DNA of 33,891 bases from Candidatus Dormiibacterota bacterium (GTDB lineage Bacteria; Chloroflexota; Dormibacteria; Aeolococcales; Aeolococcaceae), in NCBI GenBank assembly GCA_003141695.1, contig PLNE01000065.1, positions 1-33,891 of the forward strand. The letters are read 5' to 3'. Shown here in pieces: positions 1 to 7,092 of this stretch (within the stretch, counting starts at the first letter, position 1; each line of letters starts with the position of its first letter). The notes beneath the pieces are model-generated. The model saw only the letters and a list, made by a program, of their open reading frames with translations. It was not told the DNA's origin and ran no database searches. The translations under genes were made by a program, and so were the position numbers.

Positions 1-15
1 GGAGAAGGTCGCACT

Positions 16-801
16 GTGAGCACCCGACGCCCGACCCGGCTGGTCGCCGGCAACTGGAAGATGAACACCACCGTCGCCGACGGGCTGGAGCTGGCTCGTG
101 CAATGCGGGCCGAGCTGGACGGCAGCGCTGTGGAGGTGGAGGTGCTGCCGCCCTTCACCCACCTGGTCGGCGTCCGGGAGCTGCTCCAGGGGAGCTCGCT
201 CCGCCTGGGTGCCCAGAACTGCTACGCCGAGGACAAGGGCGCCTTCACCGGCGAGGTCTCGCCGGCGATGCTCGCCGGTCTCTGCGACGACGTGCTCCTC
301 GGCCACTCGGAGCGCCGCCATGTCCTGGGAGAGAGCGACGAGCTGATCGCCCGCAAGCTGATCGCCGCCCGGCGCCACGGGCTTCGGGTCATCCTCGCGG
401 TCGGGGAGACCGAGGCGGAGCGCCTCGAGGACACGACCATGGCGGTCATCGATCGCCAGCTGCGGAGCGCCCTGGAGAAGCTGGACGACGTGGCCGACGG
501 CGAGCTGGTGCTCGCCTACGAGCCGGTCTGGGCGATCGGCACCGGCCGGACCGCCACTCCGGCCCAGGCCGAGGAGGTCTGCGTCCACATCGTCACCCGC
601 CTGGACCAGCTCCTCGGCGAGGTGGCCAGCACCGTCCCCATCCTCTACGGGGGGAGCGTGACCGCCGGCAACGCCGCCGAGCTCTTCGGCCAGGCGCACA
701 TCCACGGTGCACTGGTGGGCGGCGCCAGCCTCAAGGTCGACGCCTTCACCGCCATCGTCCGCGCTGCCGAGGTGGCCGCCGCCGCCGCGGAGCAGCGGTG
801 A
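16..801 (+). CDS. tpiA: Triosephosphate isomerase
   Basis: A 261-residue cytosolic glycolytic enzyme that interconverts dihydroxyacetone phosphate and glyceraldehyde 3-phosphate. The family signatures are all visible: the GNWKMN start of strand 1 with catalytic Lys15, the LLGHSERR segment with electrophilic His97, and AYEPVWAIGTG with catalytic base Glu169, followed near the C-terminus by the YGGSV phosphate-binding turn. The length is normal for bacterial TIMs. The GTG start is supported by a GGAGAAGG ribosome site at positions 1-8. The stop codon overlaps the start of gpmI, so the two are translationally coupled in a glycolytic operon whose upstream part (often pgk) lies outside the window. 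A second, unrelated-looking short TIM homologue lies at 16150-16872. Confidence 0.97.
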   Translation: MSTRRPTRLVAGNWKMNTTVADGLELARAMRAELDGSAVEVEVLPPFTHLVGVRELLQGSSLRLGAQNCYAEDKGAFTGEVSPAMLAGLCDDVLLGHSERRHVLGESDELIARKLIAARRHGLRVILAVGETEAERLEDTTMAVIDRQLRSALEKLDDVADGELVLAYEPVWAIGTGRTATPAQAEEVCVHIVTRLDQLLGEVASTVPILYGGSVTAGNAAELFGQAHIHGALVGGASLKVDAFTAIVRAAEVAAAAAEQR

Positions 802-2339
802 CGTCCGGGCCCCGTCCCCTCGTCCTGATCGTCATCGACGGCTGGGGGTACAGCGCGGACGAGTTCGGCAACGCCATCGCGGCCGCCCAGACCCCGCACT
901 GGGACGAGATGTGGGCGACGTCGCCCCACACCCTGGCCGCCGCCAGCGGCGAGGCGGTGGGTCTGCCGCGTGGCCAGCAGGGAAACTCCGAGGTCGGGCA
1001 CCTGACCATCGGCGCCGGCAGGGTGGTGTATCAGCCGCTCACCAGGATCAATCGCGCGGTCTCCGATCGCAGCCTTCTGGAGAACCCGGCCCTGGTGGAG
1101 GCCGTCGATGCTGCGCGCATCAGGGGCACCAATCTCCATCTCCTCGGCCTGATCTCGCCGGGCGGCGTCCACAGCCACCAGGACCACGCCGTCGCCATCT
1201 GCGAGCTGGCCAAGCGTCGTGGCCTCGACCGCGTCTACATCCATGCATTCACCGACGGCCGCGACGAGCTGCCTGATAGCGGTGCCGGCTTCATGGAGAA
1301 GTTCCTCGCCGATCTCCAGCGCGTCGGGGTGGGCCGCGTCGTCTCGGTGGGTGGCCGCTACTACGGCATGGACCGCGACAAGCGTTGGGACCGCATCCAG
1401 CGTGCCTACGAGATCGTGGCCGGCACCGGCGAGGCCCGTGCCGCCGACCCCGTCGCCTACATCCGGTCGCAGTACGAGGCCGGGGTCACCGACGAGTTCC
1501 TGCCCCCGGTCAGCATCTGCGGCGAGGGTGAGCAGCCGGTCCGCATCGCCGATCGGGACGCGGTGATCTTCTTCAACTTCCGGCCTGATCGGGCCCGCCA
1601 GCTGACCCACGCCCTCCTCGACCAGGACTTCCCGCATTTCGAGCGGAGCCGGGTCCCCCACGGTCTCACCTACGTCACCATGACCGAGTACGAGAGCGGG
1701 CTGCCGGTGCGGATCGCCTACCCGCCCGAGGCGATCCACAACTGCCTTGCCGAGGTGGTGAGCAAGAGCGGCGGGCACCAGTTCCACGTCGCCGAGACCG
1801 AGAAGTACGCCCACGTGACCTACTTCATCAACGGCGGCCGGGAGCGCCCCTTCGAGGGCGAGGATCGGAAGCTGATCCAGTCGCCCAAGACCGCCACCTA
1901 CGACAGCGTGCCCGCGATGAGCGCGGTCGCGGTCACCGACGAGGTGGTCGAGCGGATCGAGGCGGGGCAGGAGACGCTCATCGTCGTCAACTACGCCAAC
2001 CCCGACATGGTCGGGCATACCGGCGACTTCGGGGCCACCGTGCATGCCTGCGAGACGGTCGACGCCTGCCTCCACCGGGTGGTCACGGCGGCTCTCGCGG
2101 CCGGCGGGGCGGTGCTGATAACCGCCGACCACGGCAACGCCGAACACAAGATCGACCCCGTCACCAACGATCCGCTGACCGCCCACACCACAAACCCGGT
2201 GCCGGTCGTGCTCATCGGATCGTCGGCGCACGCCCTTCGCGACGGAGGCGGGCTCTGCGACGTAGCCCCCACCGTGCTCCAGGTGCTCGGCTTCCCCCAG
2301 CCTGCGGAGATGACCGGCCACAGCCTGATCAGCGCCTGA
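798..2339 (+). CDS. gpmI: 2,3-bisphosphoglycerate-independent phosphoglycerate mutase
   Basis: A 513-residue cytosolic Mn-dependent enzyme that interconverts 3- and 2-phosphoglycerate in glycolysis. It has the alkaline-phosphatase-fold metal site: VIDGWG with Asp14 near the N-terminus, the GNSEVGH loop carrying the serine that is transiently phosphorylated (Ser64), DGRD and GRYYGMDRD of the inserted phosphotransferase domain, then NYANPDMVGHTG and TADHGNAE metal ligands. Length and motif order are those of a complete enzyme. The GTG start overlaps the tpiA stop by 4 nt (GTGA), indicating translational coupling. This cofactor-independent mutase is less usual in classical Actinobacteria and fits a Chloroflexota-like host, which is inference. 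Confidence 0.97.
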   Translation: MTSGPRPLVLIVIDGWGYSADEFGNAIAAAQTPHWDEMWATSPHTLAAASGEAVGLPRGQQGNSEVGHLTIGAGRVVYQPLTRINRAVSDRSLLENPALVEAVDAARIRGTNLHLLGLISPGGVHSHQDHAVAICELAKRRGLDRVYIHAFTDGRDELPDSGAGFMEKFLADLQRVGVGRVVSVGGRYYGMDRDKRWDRIQRAYEIVAGTGEARAADPVAYIRSQYEAGVTDEFLPPVSICGEGEQPVRIADRDAVIFFNFRPDRARQLTHALLDQDFPHFERSRVPHGLTYVTMTEYESGLPVRIAYPPEAIHNCLAEVVSKSGGHQFHVAETEKYAHVTYFINGGRERPFEGEDRKLIQSPKTATYDSVPAMSAVAVTDEVVERIEAGQETLIVVNYANPDMVGHTGDFGATVHACETVDACLHRVVTAALAAGGAVLITADHGNAEHKIDPVTNDPLTAHTTNPVPVVLIGSSAHALRDGGGLCDVAPTVLQVLGFPQPAEMTGHSLISA

Positions 2340-2430
2340 CGGCCGGCCCGTCGCGCGATCCGCGAACCTGCTGCGACGCACCTGCCCCGGCCTGGCTCAC
2401 CCACCCGGCCTGCCTGACCCCCGGCGTGGC

Positions 2431-2928
2431 TCAGCTGTGCGAGCGGGCCACCGTGAAGTTTGCGCAGGCCTCGCAGACGGTGGTCGGGATGATCCCCACC
2501 CGCATCAGCACGTTGAAGACCTGGCAGCCGAGGCAGAGGGCGAACACGGATTCCAGGGTGGCTGCCACCCCGATGAAGGCCACCAGGATCAGCGCGGGGA
2601 GCTCGAGACCGAAGCCGAACCAGAGCACCGTCGCCCCGAGGGTGAAGACGGCTCCGATCCCCTGGGCGAATCGCTTCGGGGGGCCGGGGATCAGCTTCGC
2701 CTTGAAGGGGAGTCGCGGGACGAGCACCCGGGTCACGATCTGGCCCCACGGGCTGAGCGTGGGACCGCTCGCGAGGCGGGCGATGAAGCCGTACGTGAGG
2801 AAGGGGAGGAGCCACGGCCACTGGATGCCCACCGTGATCCAGGCGACCACCGCCGCCCCCCCCGCGACCAGCCGCGCGGAGACCTCGTTCACCGGGTTGG
2901 GGAAGCTGAAGACGTCACTCACGGCCAT
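2431..2928 (-). CDS. DUF4395-family membrane protein
   Basis: A predicted 165-residue integral membrane protein. It begins with a FPNPVNE motif typical of DUF4395 proteins and has about four hydrophobic segments (roughly residues 20-45, 50-65, 95-115 and 118-140). Near the C-terminus are a CLGC motif and a CEAC motif, two cysteine pairs characteristic of this family, whose biochemical role is unknown; some members lie beside thioredoxin-like genes, so a redox role is a guess. I chose the ATG at 2928 because the conserved region starts there and because a TATACT hexamer lies 8 nt upstream with no Shine-Dalgarno, suggesting a leaderless transcript. An upstream TTG at 2985 would add 19 unconserved-looking residues. 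It is divergent from secG. Confidence 0.8.
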   Translation of the reverse strand: MAVSDVFSFPNPVNEVSARLVAGGAAVVAWITVGIQWPWLLPFLTYGFIARLASGPTLSPWGQIVTRVLVPRLPFKAKLIPGPPKRFAQGIGAVFTLGATVLWFGFGLELPALILVAFIGVAATLESVFALCLGCQVFNVLMRVGIIPTTVCEACANFTVARSHS

Positions 2929-2936
2929 GGTCTGAA

Positions 2937-2942
2937 AGTATA
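2937..2942 (-). promoter_or_regulatory. Probable -10 box of a leaderless promoter
   Basis: TATACT on the minus strand ends 8 nt before the ATG of the DUF4395 gene. There is no purine-rich ribosome site between them. A second TATACT on the plus strand (2990-2995) serves secG, so the 100-bp intergenic region carries divergent promoters. No clear -35 element was seen for either. Confidence 0.5.
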
Positions 2943-2989
2943 TAGAGTTAGTCGGGATTCGCGTCCGGGCTCCGATCCTGACCAAGCCG

Positions 2990-2995
2990 TATACT
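2990..2995 (+). promoter_or_regulatory. Probable -10 box of secG
   Basis: TATACT, 31 nt before the secG GTG start. Transcription from here would give a short leader of about 25 nt containing the GGAGG ribosome site at 3013-3017. No convincing -35 hexamer is visible. Confidence 0.45.
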
Positions 2996-3026
2996 GGCGG
3001 CCGATCAAACTCGGAGGCGCGTTTGC

Positions 3027-3266
3027 GTGCTACAAAACGTTCTCATCGGCGCACAGGTGGTGCTGGCGATCCTCGTGATCCTTGGCATCTTGCTCCAGAC
3101 CCCGAAGGCGACGGGCCTGGGCGGCGTCATCGGCGGTGGTGGCGACTCTGGCGGCGGGTACCGCCGGCGGAGGGGGCTGGAAGCTGGTCTGCTCCGCGTG
3201 AGCGCCGTCTTCATCGGCCTTTTCGTCATCGTCGCCGCGATCAACGTCTGGATCAACAACAGCTGA
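3027..3266 (+). CDS. secG: Preprotein translocase subunit SecG
   Basis: A 79-residue accessory subunit of the SecYEG protein-export channel. It has the family layout: a first transmembrane helix (about residues 5-24), a Gln-Thr-Pro-Lys segment, the cytoplasmic glycine-rich loop (GGVIGGGGDSGGG), and a second helix (about 54-74). Length is typical. The GTG start at 3027 has a GGAGG site 9 nt upstream. The stop codon at 3264-3266 is embedded in CTGA, whose CTG is the likely start of the downstream solute-binding protein gene. Confidence 0.92.
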   Translation: MLQNVLIGAQVVLAILVILGILLQTPKATGLGGVIGGGGDSGGGYRRRRGLEAGLLRVSAVFIGLFVIVAAINVWINNS

Positions 3267-4879
3267 TCCGTCGCCGGCCGGTTCGCCGGCTGGAGATCGG
3301 CGCGGCCCTCACCCTGCTGGCGGTCGCTCTCGGGGTCACCGGGGTAGCGCTGGTCGGGCACTTCCGGACCACCGCGTCCGAGGCCATCCCCTCCGCAGAC
3401 TACCGGGCCGCGGTGCTCACCGACCACCTCCCCCTGTCGCTCAACCCCCTGATCGACTCCGAGGACCCGGCGGTCGCGGCCCTCACCCCGCTCCTCTACC
3501 GCTGCCTGCTCCAGCTCAACTCGACCGCCTACCCGGCACCTGATCTAGCCTCCCAGCTCACCATCAGTCTGACCGGGCTCACCTACACGCTGCCCCTGCG
3601 CCCCGGCCTCCACTGGTCGAACGGGAGTCCGATCACGGCGCAGGACGCCCTGGCCACGATCCAATGGGTCCAATCCGCCGCCTTCCCCGACGCCGCCTTC
3701 GCGAGCGCTTGGCGGGGGGTGACCGCCAGGACCTCCGGCCAGGCGCTGGTGCTCACGCTCGGCGCCGCGCGGGCGTCGCTCGCCGTGACCTTGACCGAGC
3801 TCCCGATTCTTCCTCTCGGGGGCATGCCGTCCAAGGCGCTCGCCGCCCTAGCCCGGCAGTCGACGTCGCCGCTGCCCACCTCGGGGCCGTATGAGGTGGA
3901 GTCGCAACGGTCCGGCGTCATCACCCTCAGCGCCAATCCCCACGCCGCGGTCGCGCCCCGCCTCCAGCGCGTCCAGATCCAGGCGATGACCACCTTCGCC
4001 GCGGCGGCGCAGGCCTTTGCGGCGGGTTCGGTGCAGGCTGTCCTGGCCACCACCCCGGCCCAGCAGGTCCAGCTGATGAAGCGGCACGGGGCCGTCGCCC
4101 GCGACGTCCTCACCTTCGGGTTCGTCGATCTGCTCTTCAACGAGACGGTGCCAGGCCTGAGCGACCCCGCGGTCCGCCAGGCCGTCGCCGCAGCCGTCGA
4201 TCGCGGTGCGCTGGTCAATGGGCCGCTGGACGGGCTGGGAGCGGCCCAGTACGGCCCCATTCCGGCAGGCATCGGCTGGCTGCAGGGCCCGGAGTCGGCC
4301 GTGGCAGCCGACCCCAGCGGGGCCGCCGCCGGACTCAACGAGGCCGGCTGGGTGGGCCCCCCCCAGGGCTACCGCGCTCGGGATGGGGTGCCGCTCGATT
4401 TCCAGCTGAGCGTCCCCGACGCCGCGCCCCTGCCCGAGGTGGCCAGCATGATCGCCGCCCAGCTCGGTGCGGTGGGGATCGCGGTGACCGTCTCCGTGGA
4501 CCCCAGCGCCAGCTTCCTGAGTGAGGTGCTGGACACGGGCGAGTTCCAGCTGGCGATCGCCTCCTGGGATGCGGGCGCCAATCCCGACCTCATCCCCTTC
4601 TGGGGTTCGACCTCGACCCCGCCGAACGGCTACAACGTCTCCGGCGGTGCCGCCGATGCGTTCCTGGACACGGACCTGGCCACGCTCGCGACCGTCACCA
4701 CCCCGGACCAGAGCCTGGCCGCGGCCACCCTGGTGGTGCAGGCGATGGAGGAGGACGCGCCCGCCGTCTTCCTCTATGCGCCCGCCGAGGGCCTGGTGGT
4801 CGACAGCAAGTCGCTCTCCAACGTCGTCATCCCGGCCGCCGGCAACCCCTTCAGCCAGGCGGCCGTCTGGGTGCACTGA
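3263..4879 (+). CDS. Family 5 (Dpp/Opp/Nik-type) extracellular solute-binding protein
   Basis: About 538 residues, the substrate receptor of a peptide/nickel-type ABC importer. Homology to the family is seen in the segment LYRCLLQLN, the region GLHWSNGSPITAQDALATI, and the C-terminal domain with the region around WDAGANPDLIPFWGS. The N-terminus reads as Arg-rich followed by a hydrophobic helix (about residues 10-32) with no lipobox Cys, so it is a signal peptide or uncleaved anchor. No ATG, GTG or TTG lies at a sensible position: the only upstream candidate (TTG at 3023) would run through all of secG in another frame. The likely start is the CTG at 3263, overlapping the secG stop as CTGA. No permease or ATPase genes are adjacent. 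Confidence 0.8.
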   Translation: MIRRRPVRRLEIGAALTLLAVALGVTGVALVGHFRTTASEAIPSADYRAAVLTDHLPLSLNPLIDSEDPAVAALTPLLYRCLLQLNSTAYPAPDLASQLTISLTGLTYTLPLRPGLHWSNGSPITAQDALATIQWVQSAAFPDAAFASAWRGVTARTSGQALVLTLGAARASLAVTLTELPILPLGGMPSKALAALARQSTSPLPTSGPYEVESQRSGVITLSANPHAAVAPRLQRVQIQAMTTFAAAAQAFAAGSVQAVLATTPAQQVQLMKRHGAVARDVLTFGFVDLLFNETVPGLSDPAVRQAVAAAVDRGALVNGPLDGLGAAQYGPIPAGIGWLQGPESAVAADPSGAAAGLNEAGWVGPPQGYRARDGVPLDFQLSVPDAAPLPEVASMIAAQLGAVGIAVTVSVDPSASFLSEVLDTGEFQLAIASWDAGANPDLIPFWGSTSTPPNGYNVSGGAADAFLDTDLATLATVTTPDQSLAAATLVVQAMEEDAPAVFLYAPAEGLVVDSKSLSNVVIPAAGNPFSQAAVWVH

Positions 4880-4925
4880 CCCCGCCGGGCCGCGCCGCGC
4901 CTGCTACGATCGGTTCCCCAAGCGT

Positions 4926-5012
4926 GCCGGGGTGGTGGAACTGGTAGACACGCAGCGTTCAGGGCGCTGTGAGCGTCAGCTCGTAAGGGTTCGATTCCCT
5001 TTCCCGGCACCA
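4926..5012 (+). tRNA. tRNA-Leu (anticodon CAG)
   Basis: An 87-nt class II tRNA. The acceptor stem pairs GCCGGGG (4926-4932) with TCCCGGC, closing with one G-U pair; the discriminator is A and CCA is encoded (5010-5012). The D-arm contains GGTGGAACTGGTAGACAC; the anticodon stem CAGCG/CGCTG encloses the loop with anticodon CAG at 4960-4962, reading CUG codons. The long variable arm GAGC/GCTC and the TTCGATT T-loop complete a normal tRNA-Leu. A broken integrase gene ends 54 bp beyond its 3' end, which marks this tRNA as an old integration site. Confidence 0.97.
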
Positions 5013-5065
5013 GAAACCCCTTGTGGGGCAACGACTTTCCAATCCGTACCCCCATTCGTAGCCCT

Positions 5066-5888
5066 TTAGGTCCCGGGGAGGACACGGAGACGCCGGCCGT
5101 GCCGGGCGTCGATCGAGGCCACCAGCGCCTCGGTGCTGACCTGGGTCACGTGGGCGTAGATGCGGAGGGTGGTTGCCACTGACGCATGGCCGAGCATGGC
5201 CGCGACCACGTGAGCGGGCTGGCCGTCCTCGAGCGCCATGGTGGCGGCGGTGTGGTGGAGGGCGTGGAAGTTCACCGGCCGGATCCGGCGCGGCTTCGGA
5301 GCGCCTCCCAGCGGTGTGTGAACGTCGAGCTCGGCATGATCCGACCGTCGTCCCCCGGCCAGACGAGGTCGCCGAGCCTTGGCGTCCGGGCCAATGCGTC
5401 GACCGCCAGGAGGGGCAGCATCAGCCTCCGGCGGCTCGCAGAGGTCTTGGGCAGAGTGACCACGTGCTCCCCCTCCAGCGTCCACGAGGCGGTCTCTGTG
5501 ATGCGCAGCTGTCGCCGAGCCCGGTCCACGTTCCCCCACGGCAGGCCGAGGAGCTCGCCCTCTCGCACCCCCAACAGCACCGCCACGACGTAGAGGGCCT
5601 CCCGTGGGTCGCCGGCGGCCGCAGCGAGGAGCCGATCGACCTCGTCGGGGGAGAGGGTGACGACGGCCCGCTCGTCGCGCCGTGGCGGGGACACGGCATG
5701 GATTGCCGACGACACCGGGAGCCCACGCTTCGTCCCGCGTTGAGGGCCGTTGTGAGGGTCATATGGACGTGATGGGCCGTGGTCCCTCCAACCTTGCGCG
5801 CGAGCTCGGCGTGGAGCCCATCCGACAAGCCAGCCCCGCCCGACCCCGTTAGAACGAGGCAGAGGCGACCACTTTCGCGCCCCCGCAA
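5066..5888 (-). pseudogene. Tyrosine recombinase (integrase), frameshifted remnant
   Basis: Parts of one tyrosine integrase lie in three successive minus-strand frames. The core-binding domain end (TTAHHVHMTLTTALNA) is in one frame up to about 5742; the catalytic-domain start (KRGLPVSSAIHAVSPPRR, then VREGELLGLPW with catalytic Arg I) is in a second from about 5742 to 5290; the C-terminal part (FHALHHTAAT, MLGHASVATTL, RIYAHV with the nucleophilic Tyr) is in a third from about 5290 to 5066. The HxxR box reads HALH, so Arg II is replaced by His. The normal N-terminal arm is missing. Position and orientation beside tRNA-Leu are those of an island integrase that is now dead. Confidence 0.85.
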
Positions 5889-5891
5889 TCG

Positions 5892-5944
5892 CTACAGTCG
5901 AGTGTAGGGCTATAGACCCTGCCCACGCTCAGGTCTTTAGACCC
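5892..5944 (+). promoter_or_regulatory. Probable operator/promoter of the IclR gene
   Basis: Three adjacent symmetric sites: CTACA-6 nt-TGTAG at 5892-5907; GGG-C-TATAG-A-CCC at 5907-5919; and GGTCT-TT-AGACC at 5932-5943. The last two share TAGACCCT, repeated exactly 25 bp apart (5913-5920 and 5938-5945). TATAGA at 5911-5916 could be the -10 box, so a bound regulator would block transcription. IclR-family proteins commonly autoregulate through short palindromes; assigning these to the adjacent gene is inference. Confidence 0.5.
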
Positions 5945-5983
5945 TTGAAAGGCCGCGTCTCACTTGCCAACCTTCGGTTCACC

Positions 5984-6907
5984 ATGCGGATACCAAATTC
6001 GCACAGTGAACCAGCGAAGCCGCGGCAAGGGCTGACGCGGTCGGTCGTTCGCAGCCTTGCCCTGCTCGAGGCGATCGCTCACCGGCCGCACGGTCTGTCG
6101 AGCACGGGCCTGGCACGGGAGGTCGAGGTCGACAACGCCACGGCCATCCGCCTGCTCCGAACACTCACCACAATGGGCTACGTCAGCCCGGATCCGCAGA
6201 AACGCTACTTCCTGACCACCAAGCTCCTCCGCCTCGCGCATCACTCGCTCGATTCGCTGCCGCTCGCGGAGGTGGCGCGTCCCTACCTCATCGCCCTGCG
6301 AGACAAGAGCGAGGAGACGGTCCACCTGGGCATTCTCGAACACGAGCGCGTCGTTTACATCGACAAGCTCGCGAGCTCCAAGGCGGTCCAGCTGGTCTCC
6401 CGCCTCGGTGATCGTATGCCTGTAAACACGACCGCGTTGGGCAAGGCCATATGCGCGTCACTCGCTCCCGAGCTGCTGGATGAGCTCCTCAAGCACCTCC
6501 CGTACGAGGCCCGTACCCAGTACTCGCTGGTCAGTGAAGAGGTGTTGCGAGACGAGATCGTCGCCACCGCCTCCATTGGATACGCAACCGACAACCGGGA
6601 GAACGAGGACGGCGTCGTCTGTGTCGCCGCCGCGATCCCGGACGCATATCACGTGCTGGCCTCGCCGGCCGCCATCAGCATCTCGGGTCCCGACTTCCGC
6701 ATGTACCCGCGACTCCTCGAGCTTGGCACCTGCTGCCGGGATACGGCGGCGAACATCGCACGCGCCTTGGGGATATCGAGCGACAAGGACGAGATCGATG
6801 GACGGAGGGACGCAGGCAACGGCGCCGGCCCCAGACCAACAACATCTGAGCATCTGGGGACGGAGACTGGGAAGCGGATGTCACTCAACTCGGTATCAAG
6901 AAGGTGA
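5984..6907 (+). CDS. IclR-family transcriptional regulator
   Basis: A 307-residue DNA-binding regulator. The N-terminal winged helix (about residues 15-80) contains SLALLEAIAHRPHGLS and the recognition-helix region NATAIRLLRTLTTMGYV; the C-terminal IclR effector domain (about 85-250) shows ARPYLIALRDKSEETVHLG, the MPVNTTALGKAI signature and a C-terminal helix around IARAL. A 45-residue polar tail follows the usual family end. I prefer the ATG at 5984; a TTG at 5945 is also in frame and lies at the end of the repeated palindromes. It probably controls the downstream solute-binding protein and uidA, by gene order only. IclR proteins often sense sugar-acid or aromatic breakdown products, so a glucuronide-related signal is possible but unproven. 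Confidence 0.9.
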   Translation: MRIPNSHSEPAKPRQGLTRSVVRSLALLEAIAHRPHGLSSTGLAREVEVDNATAIRLLRTLTTMGYVSPDPQKRYFLTTKLLRLAHHSLDSLPLAEVARPYLIALRDKSEETVHLGILEHERVVYIDKLASSKAVQLVSRLGDRMPVNTTALGKAICASLAPELLDELLKHLPYEARTQYSLVSEEVLRDEIVATASIGYATDNRENEDGVVCVAAAIPDAYHVLASPAAISISGPDFRMYPRLLELGTCCRDTAANIARALGISSDKDEIDGRRDAGNGAGPRPTTSEHLGTETGKRMSLNSVSRR

Positions 6908-7032
6908 GCCACCACGGTGGGCGTGATGGCGAAACTGGGTCGGGAGGCTGGACTAGTGGAAAGGAATCCCATGTCGGTTAGGGGCCTACGTGGCCATGGA
7001 CTCAAGGTGCCATGGGCTCTGCTGGGCGCGAC

Positions 7033-7072
7033 TATGCTGCATTCGAATGCACGGCCCCTTTCGGGGCGGTGC
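7033..7072 (+). promoter_or_regulatory. -10 box and leader hairpin before the solute-binding lipoprotein gene
   Basis: TATGCT at 7033-7038 is a plausible -10 box; the 9-mer GACTATGCT recurs at the deoR-family promoter (23851-23859). Just downstream, 7049-7058 and 7063-7072 form a 10-nt stem (one G-G mismatch) with a TTTC loop. The hairpin ends 5 nt before the GGAG ribosome site at 7078-7081, so it could affect translation or mRNA stability. Confidence 0.4.
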
Positions 7073-7092
7073 CTCACGGAGATCATGAGCTT

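Noticed and set aside
645-2381. Long minus-strand open frame antisense to gpmI
   Set aside because: Low-complexity shadow caused by high GC; it lies opposite a clear gpmI with all motifs and has no ribosome site or family resemblance.
3023-3262. Overlapping N-terminal extension of the solute-binding protein through secG
   Set aside because: It would be an Arg/Pro-rich shadow in another frame of secG; the hydrophobic signal segment starts only after the secG stop.
5014-5027. Small ACCCC/GGGG hairpin after tRNA-Leu
   Set aside because: The stem is only 4-5 bp with no T-tract; too weak to call a terminator.
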